64,000 bases of DNA from Rhodocyclales bacterium. Lineage in GTDB: Bacteria; Pseudomonadota; Gammaproteobacteria; Burkholderiales; Rhodocyclaceae. This document shows positions 47,694 through 57,537 of the stretch, in pieces. The stretch lies in contig JAQGMF010000027.1 of the NCBI GenBank assembly GCA_028292505.1, forward strand, positions 1-64,000, read 5' to 3'. The translations under genes were made by a program, and so were the position numbers. Each line of letters begins with the position of its first letter. The first letter of the stretch is position 1. The notes under the pieces are model-generated. The model was not told the DNA's origin. It was given only the letters and a program-made list of their open reading frames with translations, and ran no database searches.

Positions 47694-48758
47694 ATGAAGA
47701 TATGTTATTTGCCAGGTGATGGCATCGGTCCGGAAATCATGGCGCAGGCGCTGCGTGTGCTGGATGTGTTCACAAAAGAAGGCATGAACATCCAGCTGGA
47801 AGAAGCCCTGCTCGGTGGCGCCGCTGTGGATGCCACCGGCATGCCGTATCCCGAAGCTACGCAGAAAGCCGCCCGCGCGGCCGATGCCGTGTTGCTCGCT
47901 GCCGTCGGCGGGCCGAAGTGGGACGTGTTGCCACGCCCGCAACGCCCTGAACGCGGCCTGCTAGGCATCCGCAAGGACCTCAATCTCTTCGCCAACTTGC
48001 GTCCGGCGATTCTCTATCCTGAACTCGCCAACGCATCTTCGCTCAAGCCTGAAATCGTCTCCGGCCTGGACATCATGATCGTGCGCGAACTCACCGGCGA
48101 CATCTATTTCGGCGAGCCGCGTGGCATCGCTGTGGAAGACGGCAAACGCGTCGGCCGCAATACCATGATCTACAACGAAGACGAAATCAGTCGCATCGGC
48201 CACGTTGCTTTCAAGGCAGCGCAAAAACGCGGCAAGAAACTGTGTTCCGTCGACAAGATGAACGTGCTTGAGACTACCCAGTTGTGGCGCGACGTGATCA
48301 TCGAAATCTCCAAGGAATACCCGGATGTGGAACTGAGTCACATGCTGGTCGACAATTGCGCGATGCAACTCGTGCGCGCGCCGAAACAGTTCGACGTGGT
48401 GGTCACCGGCAATATGTTCGGCGACATCCTCTCCGATGAAGCCTCGATGCTCACCGGCTCCATCGGCATGTTGCCGTCGGCCTCGCTCGACGCCAATAAC
48501 AAGGGCATGTACGAACCCTGCCACGGCTCGGCACCCGACATCGCTGGCAAGAACCTCGCCAATCCGCTGGCGATGATCCTGTCGGTCGCGATGATGATGC
48601 GCTACACGTTTGCCGATGAAGCGACGGCGACGCGCATCGAAAGCGCTGTCAAGAAAGTGCTGGCCTCCGGTTTGCGTACTGGTGACATTTACGAGGCGGG
48701 CACGGAAAAAATTTCCTGCTCGGCGATGGGCGACGCGGTAGTGGCTGCGCTGCAATAA
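47694..48758 (+). CDS. leuB: 3-isopropylmalate dehydrogenase
   Basis: 354 residues. NAD-dependent oxidation and decarboxylation in leucine synthesis. N-terminal [32 protein letters not shown], and the C-terminal NAD site [30 protein letters not shown] precedes ATG 47694; the in-frame ATG at 47649 lies inside the repeat and is rejected. Confidence 0.97.
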   Translation: MKICYLPGDGIGPEIMAQALRVLDVFTKEGMNIQLEEALLGGAAVDATGMPYPEATQKAARAADAVLLAAVGGPKWDVLPRPQRPERGLLGIRKDLNLFANLRPAILYPELANASSLKPEIVSGLDIMIVRELTGDIYFGEPRGIAVEDGKRVGRNTMIYNEDEISRIGHVAFKAAQKRGKKLCSVDKMNVLETTQLWRDVIIEISKEYPDVELSHMLVDNCAMQLVRAPKQFDVVVTGNMFGDILSDEASMLTGSIGMLPSASLDANNKGMYEPCHGSAPDIAGKNLANPLAMILSVAMMMRYTFADEATATRIESAVKKVLASGLRTGDIYEAGTEKISCSAMGDAVVAALQ

Positions 48759-48774
48759 GTTGCTTCCGTCATGA

Positions 48775-48807
48775 AAAACGGGGCGCCAAGTGCGCCCCGT
48801 TTTCTTT
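48775..48807 (+). terminator. Intrinsic terminator after leuB
   Basis: Perfect 12-base stem AAAACGGGGCGC (48775-48786) with GCGCCCCGTTTT (48792-48803), loop CAAGT, then TTTTCTTTT on the plus strand and an A/T tract for the convergent ppsR direction. Confidence 0.92.
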
Positions 48808-48850
48808 TGCGTACCTAGACTGAAGTCGTCATTGACGCGCCACATCAAAC

Positions 48851-49681
48851 TCAATACACCGGCTTTCCGAATCTAATCTCTTGAAGAATCTTCGCCGAGA
48901 TTTCTTCGATCGAGCGCGTCGTTGAATCGAGAAATGGGATGCCTTCGCGTTGCATCATCTTTTTTGCGGCTTCGAGTTCGGCCGCACAGTTCTCAAGCGA
49001 CGCGTACTTGCTATTGGGGCGCCGCTCCTGGCGGATTTGCGCCAGGCGTTCCGGCGTAATGGTCAGGCCGAAGAGTTTGCTGCGATAGCGCTGTAGTTCA
49101 CCGGGCAGCTTGTTGCGTTCGAAGTCTTCGGGAATTAACGGATAGTTGGCGGCCTTCACACCGTACTGCATGGCGAGGTAGAGACTGGTCGGCGTCTTGC
49201 CCGAGCGCGAAACGCCGACGAGGATGACGTTCGAGGCATCGAGGTTCTTGTCGCTGATGCCGTCGTCATGAGCCAGCGTAAAATTGATGGCTTCGATGCG
49301 TGTCTTGTAGTCTTGGCTTTCGGCGATTCCGTGAAAGCGTCCCACGGTGTGCGTGGACTTCGCACCAAGTTCCGTTTCGAGCGGTCCGATGAAGGTGCCA
49401 AAGAGGTCCACGACATGCGCATCGGCCTCATGCAGTGCAGCAATGATGTCGGCCTGCACGAGGGTGCTGAACACCAGCGGTCGTGCGCCGTCGCGCCGCG
49501 CGGCCTCGCGGATATTCCGGGCACAGTCGAGTGCCTTGTCCAGCGAATCCACGAACGGCGCGCGTACCTGGCGGAATTCGCAATCGGGAAATTGCGCCAA
49601 CAGGCTGTGGCCAAGGGTTTCGGCGGTGATGCCAGTGCCATCCGAGACGAAGAAAACCGTTCTCTTTGTTTTGCCATCCAT
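48851..49681 (-). CDS. ppsR: Phosphoenolpyruvate synthase regulatory kinase/phosphorylase
   Basis: 276 residues (DUF299). ADP-dependent kinase and Pi-dependent phosphorylase that inactivates or reactivates PEP synthase. Start [22 protein letters not shown]-loop [15 protein letters not shown]; end [24 protein letters not shown] 49681 has GAGGTG upstream; a longer frame to 49738 lacks similarity. Divergent from its target gene ppsA with 168 bases between, the standard arrangement. Confidence 0.94.
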   Translation of the reverse strand: MDGKTKRTVFFVSDGTGITAETLGHSLLAQFPDCEFRQVRAPFVDSLDKALDCARNIREAARRDGARPLVFSTLVQADIIAALHEADAHVVDLFGTFIGPLETELGAKSTHTVGRFHGIAESQDYKTRIEAINFTLAHDDGISDKNLDASNVILVGVSRSGKTPTSLYLAMQYGVKAANYPLIPEDFERNKLPGELQRYRSKLFGLTITPERLAQIRQERRPNSKYASLENCAAELEAAKKMMQREGIPFLDSTTRSIEEISAKILQEIRFGKPVY

Positions 49682-49849
49682 CTTCTTCACCTCGCCTTTC
49701 GCGGTCGCCCCTGCAGTCCTTGCAAGCATCAGATGCATACCGAGCCCAGTTTGGGTAAGCTCTTATGCAGTGCACAAAAGTTGCTAGATAGAATGCTGCT
49801 GATTCCTGGTCAAAGCAACTGCCGATCCATGCAACCTGAGGCGAACCTT

Positions 49850-52219
49850 ATGAGTTCCTACGTTATTCCCTTCGAAGCTCTGCGGATGACCGATGTGGAG
49901 CAGGTGGGCGGCAAGAACGCCTCCCTCGGCGAGATGATCAGCCAGCTTGCGGCCGCAGGCGTGCGCGTGCCGGGCGGTTTTGCAACCACTGCACATGCCT
50001 ATCGCGAGTTTCTCGCCAAGGACAATCTGGCCGGGCGCATCCACGAGACTTTGCAGACGCTGAACATCGACGATGTCGAAGCACTGGCGCGAACCGGCGC
50101 ACAGATTCGCCGGTGGATCATGGAGACGCCGCTACCAGCTCAGCTCGAAGCGGAACTCCGCACGCACTACGAGCGACTCGTAGCGGAAGGCGAAGGCACC
50201 TTCGCGGTGCGCTCTTCAGCGACCGCTGAAGATCTGCCGGACGCTTCCTTCGCTGGCCAGCAGGAGACTTTCCTCAACATCTCTGGCTTCGAGAACGTGC
50301 TGCATGCCATGCGCGAGGTATTCGCCTCGCTCTATAACGATCGCGCCATTTCCTATCGCGAACACAAGGGCTTTCGCCATGCGGATGTGGCGCTGTCGGC
50401 CGGCGTGCAACGCATGGTGCGCTCGGACCTGGGCTCGTCCGGCGTGATGTTCACGCTGGATACAGAGTCGGGCTTCAAGGATGTAGTGTTTATTACATCG
50501 TCATTCGGTCTGGGCGAAACGGTGGTGCAGGGCTCGGTCAATCCGGATGAGTTTTACGTGCATAAGCCGATGCTGGAACGCGGCAATCCCGCTGTCATTC
50601 GTCGCAGCCTGGGTTCGAAGATGATCAAGATGATCTTCGCCGACAAGCGCGAGGCCGGTAAATCGACGCTGATCCAGGACGTGGCGGATGTCGATCGGCA
50701 GCGTTTCTCGCTGACCGACAAGGAAGTGCTGGAGCTGGCACGCTATGCCGTCATCATCGAACGCCACTACGAACGTCCGATGGATATCGAATGGGGCAAG
50801 GATGGCAAGGACGGTAAGCTTTATATCCTGCAGGCACGGCCCGAGACAGTGCAATCGCAACAGTCTTCGACCGTGATGGAGAAATACCGCCTCAAGCACC
50901 ATGGCCGCGTACTGGTTTCAGGCCGTGCGATCGGGCAGAAGATCGGGCAGGGGCCGGTGCGTCTGGTCAATGACGCTTCGGAAATGAGCCGTGTGCTGGA
51001 AGGCGATGTGCTGGTCACGGACATGACCGATCCGAACTGGGAACCTGTGATGAAGCGCGCTTCGGCCATCGTCACCAATCGCGGTGGCCGCACTTGTCAT
51101 GCCGCTATCATAGCGCGCGAGCTGGGCATACCGGCTATCGTCGGCTGCGGCGACGCCACCGATGTGCTCGACGAAGGCGAGAGCGTGACGGTGTCATGCG
51201 CCGAAGGCGACACCGGTTACGTCTATCGTGGCCGGCTCGATTTCGAGATCACCACGACCGATATGGGCGCCATGCCGGACATCCCGGTGAAGATCATGAT
51301 GAATGTCGGCAATCCCGAGCTGGCCTTCGAGTTTTCGCAGATGCCGAATGGTGGCGTAGGGCTGGCGCGCCTGGAATTCGTCATCAACAACATGATCGGC
51401 ATCCATCCCAAGGCGATTCTCGATGTACAGCAAGCCACGGCCAGCCTGCACGAGGAAATCCTGCGCCGCTCGCGGGGTTACGCGACGCCGCGCCAGTTTT
51501 TCATCGAGCGTCTCGCCGAAGGTGTTGCGACGATCGCGGCAGCGTTCTGGCCGAAGCCGGTCATCGTGCGGCTTTCCGACTTCAAGTCCAACGAATATCG
51601 CAAGCTGCTCGGCGGCGAAATCTACGAACCCGAAGAAGAAAATCCGATGCTCGGTTTTCGGGGGGCGTCACGCTACATTGCGCACAGCTTCCGCGATTGT
51701 TTCGAGCTTGAATGCCTGGCGATGAAACAGGTGCGCAACGTCATGGGCCTCACCAATGTGCAGCTCATGGTGCCATTCGTGCGCAATCTGGAAGAGGCGC
51801 GCGGCGTGGTGGAGCTGCTCGAAGACCATGGCCTGCGGCGCGGCGAGAACGAGCTCAAACTGATCATGATGTGTGAGATTCCCTCCAACGCACTGCTCGC
51901 CGAAGAGTTCTTGCAATACTTCGATGGTTTCTCGATAGGCTCGAACGACCTGACCCAACTGACGCTCGGTCTGGACCGCGATTCCGGGCTCGTTGCACAT
52001 GCCTTCGACGAACGCGATCCGGCCGTCAAGCAATTGCTGTCGCTGGCGATCAAAGCGGCCAATAAGTTGGGAAAATATGTGGGGATTTGCGGGCAGGGGC
52101 CATCTGACCATTTGGATTTTGCGGAATGGCTGATGGACGAAGGTATCCAAACGATTTCACTAAATCCGGATACGGTCGTTAATACCTGGATCAAGCTGGC
52201 CGAGCACGCTGGGCGCTGA
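49850..52219 (+). CDS. ppsA: Phosphoenolpyruvate synthase
   Basis: 789 residues. Converts pyruvate and ATP to PEP, AMP and phosphate in gluconeogenesis. N-terminal ATP-grasp domain ([36 protein letters not shown]), the phosphohistidine domain with H417 in [13 protein letters not shown], and a C-terminal TIM barrel with [10 protein letters not shown]. Length fits the 792-residue E. coli enzyme. An open frame upstream to 49268 is antisense to ppsR and rejected. The Thr before H417 is the site PpsR would phosphorylate. Confidence 0.97.
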   Translation: MSSYVIPFEALRMTDVEQVGGKNASLGEMISQLAAAGVRVPGGFATTAHAYREFLAKDNLAGRIHETLQTLNIDDVEALARTGAQIRRWIMETPLPAQLEAELRTHYERLVAEGEGTFAVRSSATAEDLPDASFAGQQETFLNISGFENVLHAMREVFASLYNDRAISYREHKGFRHADVALSAGVQRMVRSDLGSSGVMFTLDTESGFKDVVFITSSFGLGETVVQGSVNPDEFYVHKPMLERGNPAVIRRSLGSKMIKMIFADKREAGKSTLIQDVADVDRQRFSLTDKEVLELARYAVIIERHYERPMDIEWGKDGKDGKLYILQARPETVQSQQSSTVMEKYRLKHHGRVLVSGRAIGQKIGQGPVRLVNDASEMSRVLEGDVLVTDMTDPNWEPVMKRASAIVTNRGGRTCHAAIIARELGIPAIVGCGDATDVLDEGESVTVSCAEGDTGYVYRGRLDFEITTTDMGAMPDIPVKIMMNVGNPELAFEFSQMPNGGVGLARLEFVINNMIGIHPKAILDVQQATASLHEEILRRSRGYATPRQFFIERLAEGVATIAAAFWPKPVIVRLSDFKSNEYRKLLGGEIYEPEEENPMLGFRGASRYIAHSFRDCFELECLAMKQVRNVMGLTNVQLMVPFVRNLEEARGVVELLEDHGLRRGENELKLIMMCEIPSNALLAEEFLQYFDGFSIGSNDLTQLTLGLDRDSGLVAHAFDERDPAVKQLLSLAIKAANKLGKYVGICGQGPSDHLDFAEWLMDEGIQTISLNPDTVVNTWIKLAEHAGR

Positions 52220-52608
52220 CGAACGGTAAGACAGAAAATCGACATGCCGCAGGGGAGTGGCCAGCCGGCGTGCGTCGATTCAGGTGCGGCGATAGACACA
52301 TTTTGATCTAGATAGAAAGGCAGGCACACGCCTGTCCAGCGGCGGGTGGCGGCTTTTACAGTCGTGGTAACATCCGCCTTCGTTTTTGTTGCTTGTGAAT
52401 GTTGTTTGTGAACTGACGGGCCGTATTTTTTGGTGTAAGGCGGCTCGGCACGATTGTCATCAATCAGGTTTGTAAATGAGCGTCAGCGCGGCTTTCGGCC
52501 AGGTGCGGCGCCCCGAAATATTACTCGGCATGGCAGGTGTGACGAGGCCCAAAATCGAAAGAATGGGCTTGGAATTACATCGCATGTCGGCTTGAGGGAG
52601 GGAGCTTC
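52220..52608. other. 389-base gap with no identifiable gene
   Basis: Between ppsA and the M23 peptidase gene. It holds a small imperfect hairpin (GGCAGGCACACGCCTGTCC near 52319-52340), several G/T-rich stretches (TTTTTGTTGCTTGTG) and a frame at 52454-52714 that looks like a shadow. I see no terminator with a T run after ppsA, no tRNA fold and no clear promoter. Confidence 0.5.
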
Positions 52609-53604
52609 GTGGCATTGCTTCTGCTATCAAACCGATCCATATCCCGTGCCGGTGTGCGCGCCGTATCGATGCGCGACGTGGTCTCCGTCTCCCTTATCGC
52701 ATGTGCTGTCGTGAGTGCGTTGGCGTTCGCCGCAGGTCTCATGATCGGCAAGCTGTCTTCGGCAGACGAGCAATCCCGTCTCGCTTCAGCTTCCGCGTCG
52801 GTCAGCGATCCGGCACGCGATGGCTTTGCCATGCAACGACTCGGTGAGATGTCGGCACGTATGGTGGCACTGGAAAGCAACGCGACCAATCTTCTCAAGA
52901 AACTCACCGGCATCGAACAGATTCAGGGCAGTCTGAACAAACTCGAAAAAGCCGGTATCGCGCCGCGCATCGATGCGCTGCCACAAATCAATGGCGCGCC
53001 AAAAGCCGCTGCCGGTGGACCAGATCTGGCCCCGGTATGCGATGTACGCGCCGTTTATAAGGCAAGCCCTAGTCCAACCCTGGAAAGCGTCAAACAAGCC
53101 GAAGGTGCGCTGAGCTGTCTGCAATCGCTACTCGATCGTATCGAACAATCCACGGCGTCGCGCAGTGTGGCCTTCATGGCGCTACCCAATCGCCAACCTG
53201 TGATCGGCGCTGAGCTGGGCTCGCCTTTCGGTAATCGCATTGACCCCATCACCGGCCATATCGCATTCCATCCCGGTCTTGATTTCGCCGCGCCGATCGG
53301 CACGGACATTTACGCAGCGGGCGGCGGCAAGGTGCGTTTCGCTGGTTTCCAGAGCGATCTTGGCAACCTCGTCGAGATCGATCACGGTAACGGGCTGATC
53401 AGCCGTTACGCCCACTCCTCGAAGTTGTACGTGAAGGAAGGCGACATCGTCGCACCTGGTCAGCGGATAGCAGCGATCGGCTCGACAGGGCGTTCAACGG
53501 GCCCCCATCTGCATTTCGAAATCTTGCACGAGGGCCGCTACGTCGACCCGCAACAGTATTTGACGGGTCTGGCACGTGACGGCAATGTTTCGCCGAAATC
53601 GTGA
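52609..53604 (+). CDS. Membrane-anchored M23-family peptidase
   Basis: 331 residues. One membrane helix (about 24-46), a coiled coil (about 70-115) and a C-terminal LytM/M23 domain with H221-x3-D225 and H300-x-H302, all zinc-binding positions intact. It should cleave peptidoglycan cross-links in the periplasm. GTG start with a very strong GAGGGAGGGAG. The next genes (coiled-coil membrane protein, bactofilin, NfeD) follow closely, recalling the M23-bactofilin pairs that set cell shape in other bacteria. Confidence 0.88.
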   Translation: MALLLLSNRSISRAGVRAVSMRDVVSVSLIACAVVSALAFAAGLMIGKLSSADEQSRLASASASVSDPARDGFAMQRLGEMSARMVALESNATNLLKKLTGIEQIQGSLNKLEKAGIAPRIDALPQINGAPKAAAGGPDLAPVCDVRAVYKASPSPTLESVKQAEGALSCLQSLLDRIEQSTASRSVAFMALPNRQPVIGAELGSPFGNRIDPITGHIAFHPGLDFAAPIGTDIYAAGGGKVRFAGFQSDLGNLVEIDHGNGLISRYAHSSKLYVKEGDIVAPGQRIAAIGSTGRSTGPHLHFEILHEGRYVDPQQYLTGLARDGNVSPKS

Positions 53605-53974
53605 ACGCCTGACGCAGCGCCTGAGTGGTTCGGCCTATTCCCTGACGATACTGGAGGGAAGGCGTGCTACGCCCTGGCTACTCGTGATCTTGTTGGTCGC
53701 TCTTTGCGCGGGTGCCTATGTGCTTTTCAAAGTGCCATCGCCAACAGCGCAACTAAGTGCCGAAGTGGCACGGCTGCAAGGAGAAGTGACCCACTTGCAG
53801 CAAGAGGCGAAGTTTGGGGAAATGCGATTGCAACAGGAAGTTGCGACGCGCGAAGGGCTCGCGAAGCAGATGGATGCGCAATCGCAGAAGCTGCGTCAAG
53901 CCGAGCAGGAAGTGGAATTCTTTCGTGGGCAAAAAAACATGGCGGTACGAGACAAGCTACCCGTGCGCAAATAG
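53585..53974 (+). CDS. Small membrane protein with periplasmic coiled coil
   Basis: 129 residues from ATG 53585 (an in-frame GTG lies three codons earlier). Basic N-terminus, one membrane helix (about 32-50), then a heptad-rich coiled coil (about 58-115; LSAEVARLQGEVTHLQQEA). No enzyme motif. It overlaps the 3' end of the M23 gene by 20 bases, so translation is coupled. It may be a scaffold between the peptidase and the cytoplasmic bactofilin; that role is inference. Confidence 0.75.
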   Translation: MFRRNRERLTQRLSGSAYSLTILEGRRATPWLLVILLVALCAGAYVLFKVPSPTAQLSAEVARLQGEVTHLQQEAKFGEMRLQQEVATREGLAKQMDAQSQKLRQAEQEVEFFRGQKNMAVRDKLPVRK

Positions 53975-54038
53975 GATGTATCGTTGTTGTGTCGAGCCTG
54001 CGGGCTGTGTTTTGTGATTTCTTGATGAGGGCCTATCC

Positions 54039-54461
54039 ATGTTCGGCAAAAAGAAAGATTCATTTATCGAGCTGACGAAGCTGTCCAGCTTGGTCGCCAG
54101 CAACGTGGACGTTACCGGAGACCTCAGTTTCGTCGATGGTTTGCGTATCGATGGGCATGTGCGCGGCAACGTGCAGAGCAAGGTCGGCACCAAGAGTCTG
54201 CTGGTGCTGAGCGATCAAGGCTGCGTCACGGGCAATGTGCGCAGTCATGACGCCATCATAAATGGTGTGATCGTGGGCGACCTGGAAGTCGAACACTTTC
54301 TAGAATTGCAGGCGGATGCCCGCGTAACAGGCAACATCACGTATCGCCAGCTGCGCATGGATTGCGGCGCCTCGGTGGATGGCAAGCTCAACAAGCTTTC
54401 CGAGGGCAGCGGCATGTCAAATGTCGTCGAACTGCCGGGCAACAACGCTGCAAGCGCCTGA
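54039..54461 (+). CDS. Bactofilin
   Basis: 140 residues. The central beta-helix domain (about 20-115) shows the family pattern VDVTGDLSFVDGLRIDGHVRGNVQSK with repeated G-x-V/I steps; short charged ends flank it. Bactofilins polymerise without nucleotide into membrane-associated filaments that localise cell-wall enzymes. Its position after an M23 peptidase and a membrane coiled-coil protein supports a morphogenesis module. Confidence 0.92.
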   Translation: MFGKKKDSFIELTKLSSLVASNVDVTGDLSFVDGLRIDGHVRGNVQSKVGTKSLLVLSDQGCVTGNVRSHDAIINGVIVGDLEVEHFLELQADARVTGNITYRQLRMDCGASVDGKLNKLSEGSGMSNVVELPGNNAASA

Positions 54462-54482
54462 TCGTCGGCAGGGCAGTTGCAG

Positions 54483-54935
54483 ATGACGACGATCGCAATA
54501 TCCACATGGTATTGGCTCACGCTGGGTATCGTATTGATTCTCGCTGAAGTTTTCATGCCGGGAATCATGATGGTATGGCTGGGCATCGGCGCCTGCGTCG
54601 TGGCTATCATTTCCGTCATGGTCAAGCTTCAATTGACGACCAAGCTGCTGATCTGGGCCGCCACGTCGAGTATCCTGCTGGTGTTGTGGTTCAAGTTCTT
54701 TCGCGACAACGACAGCACGCGTGCTGGCCGCGCGGAGGCGACGCTGGGTTACAGTGGACGCCTGATCCGGGCCGTGGGTCCGAAAGAAATTGGTAGCGTG
54801 CGCTTCGCACGGCCTATTCTCGGCAATGACATTTGGGAATGCGAAGCCGAAAGTCCCATCGCCGCGGATGCGCACGTCAAGGTTGTGGCAGTAGTCGGCC
54901 GCGAGGGTCGGCGCGTTAAAGTAATGCCCGCGTAA
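54483..54935 (+). CDS. NfeD-family membrane protein
   Basis: 150 residues. Two or three membrane helices (about 8-26, 30-48, 56-72; LILAEVFMPGIMMVWLGIGACVV) and a C-terminal OB fold (about 85-148; LGYSGRLIRAVGPKEIGSVRF). NfeD proteins normally pair with a stomatin-like protein; no stomatin gene lies in this window. ATG 54483 is preferred to the TTG at 54477. It lies 21 bases after the bactofilin gene. Confidence 0.88.
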   Translation: MTTIAISTWYWLTLGIVLILAEVFMPGIMMVWLGIGACVVAIISVMVKLQLTTKLLIWAATSSILLVLWFKFFRDNDSTRAGRAEATLGYSGRLIRAVGPKEIGSVRFARPILGNDIWECEAESPIAADAHVKVVAVVGREGRRVKVMPA

Positions 54936-55042
54936 CGATTCTTCTTTGTCGCCTCGCCCTCATCTTTTTTTTGTGCGACGGCGAACAATTCCATGACCGC
55001 AGGTATCAAACCGGCGTCGTCAACCCGAGGATTTCTGCACTG

Positions 55043-55615
55043 ATGAAAAAGACACTCAGGTGCTTTGTGTCGCTGGCCTGCGTCGCTTGCCTTTCAGGCA
55101 TGAGTATCACGGTTCATGCAGCTCACAAGAAGACGCACAAAACATCCCATAGTACGACGACAACCCATACCACCAAATCGAAACACGCCCCCGGCAAAAG
55201 CGTCGTTGATGTGGAACGGACTTGCAAGAGCGTGCGCGTGAAGACAGCCAAGGGCTATCGCACGCAGCGCAAATGCACGAATACGACAACGGCATTGCAC
55301 AGCCCGATCGGGGTTGGCGAGTTGAATGCCGGCCCCGGCAAACAGCCGGAACTCAAGGCACGTACCATCCCCGATCGGGCCTATGCCGTCGATGGCTACA
55401 CCTTCTTCCATCAGGGGCGCAAATATCGCGTCGTCGGCATCAATGAAGAACTGGTGCCTGCTGGCAGCGATTTGGCCAAGCAACGCCTGCAGCTAGCGCT
55501 CGACAGCGGTGCGATCAGTGTCGAACCGGAGGCGGTGGATGAGAATGGTACGATGCGCGCCGTCGTGCGGGTGGGCGGGAAAAATCTGGCTGACGTCCTG
55601 AACGCCAGCCGCTAG
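55043..55615 (+). CDS. Secreted protein with SNase-like C-terminal domain
   Basis: 190 residues. Signal peptide about 1-26 (MKKTLRCFVSLACVACLSG...HA), then a His/Thr/Lys-rich stretch (about 27-50), and a C-terminal region (about 112-188; AVDGYTFFHQGRKYRVVGINEELV...AKQRLQLALDSG...GTMRAVVRVGGKNLADVL). That order of blocks resembles a staphylococcal-nuclease OB fold (DGDT, FRLxxID, AKxxL, GRxLAxV), but the acidic catalytic positions look replaced (GINEE for the usual xxDTPE, no DxxGR). Family assignment is by eye and tentative; nuclease activity seems unlikely. Starts 107 bases after nfeD. Confidence 0.62.
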   Translation: MKKTLRCFVSLACVACLSGMSITVHAAHKKTHKTSHSTTTTHTTKSKHAPGKSVVDVERTCKSVRVKTAKGYRTQRKCTNTTTALHSPIGVGELNAGPGKQPELKARTIPDRAYAVDGYTFFHQGRKYRVVGINEELVPAGSDLAKQRLQLALDSGAISVEPEAVDENGTMRAVVRVGGKNLADVLNASR

Positions 55616-55631
55616 GCAAAATTTGTAGCAA

Positions 55632-56801
55632 TCAATGCAGGTGTCGCGGCACCTGTTCTGCCGATTCTTCCGGCAGCTCGGCATGTACCGCTTCGCCATC
55701 GGGTGACGGATACATCGGCGAGCCGCAGTCGTCGCAATACTCCATGGGAAAGCGTTGCTCGAGTTGCAGCACCGTCGTCACACCGCATTCGCGTAAAGTC
55801 TGTTCGATCTGCTGCGGCACGTCGGGATTGTCGTCCTCCACGCCGAGCAGCGGCCACACGACACCATGCACGACGGCGTTGCTGCCCAGCGTGGTGAAGC
55901 CGATGCGATATTCCTCAAGCTGACGATCGAAGAATGGTGCGATGACTGCACGCACGCCATCGGGCGGCGTATCCAGCGTGGTGGACAGAAAGGCTACCGA
56001 CGCACGAATGGAGTATGCGCGCGACATACGATCGGCTTGCCGACAGGCTGCGAAATATGCATCTGGCAATACCAGCTCGGTCGCGCAACCGGCAAGCAAA
56101 GGTGCCAGGCAGGCGCTACCTTGCGTGCGCCATTGCAGCGCAGAGTGTTCGCGCGAACCGTCTTTTTCTTGCCAGCGGAAGATAGGTGCGCCGGGCTCGG
56201 AGATGACGGCTGCGACAAGGTAGCGCACGTCCGACAGGAAGCGCGCGGTTTCCGGCAATGTCTCCGCGTCGATTGTCAGATCACGGTTGCGTTCGGCTGC
56301 CGCCGCCAGTTCGGCTGCAAAGCGCGCGGTTTCGCAGTAGCCTTGCGGCAATTGATCAGGGCTGAAAAGTACATTGGCAAAAGCGAGTTTCACCTTGTCG
56401 GCAAGTACGTGTGCCGACAGGTGTACACGCAGGTTTGCCAGTGCGCTGGCGGGCAAGGTGCTCGCCGGAATATTGAAGCGCGACCAGGCAAGGATCGGTG
56501 CCGTGATGAGCAAAGCCTGATGGCGTGCCGGGTCACCGCTGCCGCCTTCGGCACGTGACTCGACTGCGTCGGCCAATGCGTCGTGCGCAGCAGGGTTCGA
56601 CGTGTAGAGATGATCCAGCGCGGCGCTGAGCGCATCTTCGTCGCCGGAGTGCAGCAGACCGTCGACGGCCACAGCAAGGCGCGTATCCCAGAAAGTATCT
56701 TCCGCGCGACTACCGGATTCGGCCAGGCCAACTGCGAGCCACAGTAGATTTTCAGCTTCGCGGGGGAGGCCGCTGCGGCGGCCCAGGCGGGATCGTTTCA
56801 T
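55632..56801 (-). CDS. DUF2863 family protein
   Basis: 389 residues, cytoplasmic, no membrane segment. Starts MKRSRLGRRSGLPREAENLLWLAVGLAESGSR and ends with a CxxC (EYCDDCGSPMYPSPDGE) that may bind metal. I recognise it as the DUF2863 family, largely restricted to Burkholderiales; function unknown. The frame is open to 56939 but similarity begins at ATG 56801. It lies 59 bases downstream of bioD on the same strand and may be read from the bio operon. Confidence 0.78.
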   Translation of the reverse strand: MKRSRLGRRSGLPREAENLLWLAVGLAESGSRAEDTFWDTRLAVAVDGLLHSGDEDALSAALDHLYTSNPAAHDALADAVESRAEGGSGDPARHQALLITAPILAWSRFNIPASTLPASALANLRVHLSAHVLADKVKLAFANVLFSPDQLPQGYCETARFAAELAAAAERNRDLTIDAETLPETARFLSDVRYLVAAVISEPGAPIFRWQEKDGSREHSALQWRTQGSACLAPLLAGCATELVLPDAYFAACRQADRMSRAYSIRASVAFLSTTLDTPPDGVRAVIAPFFDRQLEEYRIGFTTLGSNAVVHGVVWPLLGVEDDNPDVPQQIEQTLRECGVTTVLQLEQRFPMEYCDDCGSPMYPSPDGEAVHAELPEESAEQVPRHLH

Positions 56802-56860
56802 CGAAAGCTCATCAATATTCAGTTCGCGAATTCTACACCCCAGTCCGCGCTGTTCCTCAG

Positions 56861-57535
56861 TCAGGCATTGACGCGCGATAACTGAAGATATGACAGTGCA
56901 TCTTGCGGCGAAGCCAGGCGCGGCACGATGCCGAGGCAAGGCGCGGCAAGGCGTTGATGCAAGCTACTCACGTTTTCGTCGAGGCATGGCATGTCGGCGT
57001 CGAGCACATTGCCTATCCAGCCGGCGAAGGGCAGACCGCGCGCGGCGATAGCTTCGGCCGTCAACAGTGCGTGGTTCAAACAGCCGAGCCGCAAGCCGAC
57101 CACGAGAATTACTGGCAGTCCAAGTCGCTGTGCGAGATGTGACATGTCGGTGTGATCGTCCAGCGGCACCAGAAAGCCACCGGCGCCCTCGACGATCACG
57201 CGATCCGTCTCGGCGCGCAAAGATTCGAATCGTTCGACGAGTGGTTCGATGCGAATCGTCACGCCTGCGCGGGCAGCAGCGATGTGTGGCGCGATGGCTT
57301 CAGGCAGGCATATCGGATTGATGCGTTCGAGCGAAAATCCTGGCGTGCCGGCGACTTGCAGACGTAGGGCGTCTTCGTTGCAGAGTTGTCCATCGACAGG
57401 CTCGCCACCTGCCGCCACGGGCTTGTAGCCGACTGCGCGCAAGCCTGCATGGCGCCACGCATGCAGCAGCGCACAGGCAAGAAATGTCTTGCCTACATCG
57501 GTGTCCGTACCGGTCAGGAAAAATGATGTATTCAT
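56861..57535 (-). CDS. bioD: Dethiobiotin synthetase
   Basis: 224 residues. ATP-dependent carboxylation of diaminopelargonate. P-loop GTDTDVGKT (9-17) at the start, EGAGGFLVPLDD and GLRLGCLNHALLTAEAI are family blocks. ATG 57535 overlaps nothing but lies next to the bioC stop; a TTG two codons earlier overlaps that stop. Last gene of the bioF-bioH-bioC-bioD set. bioA and bioB are not in the window. Confidence 0.95.
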   Translation of the reverse strand: MNTSFFLTGTDTDVGKTFLACALLHAWRHAGLRAVGYKPVAAGGEPVDGQLCNEDALRLQVAGTPGFSLERINPICLPEAIAPHIAAARAGVTIRIEPLVERFESLRAETDRVIVEGAGGFLVPLDDHTDMSHLAQRLGLPVILVVGLRLGCLNHALLTAEAIAARGLPFAGWIGNVLDADMPCLDENVSSLHQRLAAPCLGIVPRLASPQDALSYLQLSRVNA

Positions 57536-57537
57536 AT

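Noticed and set aside
49268-49849. 194-residue N-terminal extension of ppsA
   Set aside because: It runs antisense through ppsR, and the normal PpsA N-terminus begins at 49850 with a fair Shine-Dalgarno.
52454-52714. 86-residue frame before the M23 gene
   Set aside because: Cys/Arg/Pro-rich composition, overlaps the start of the M23 gene in another frame, no ribosome site.
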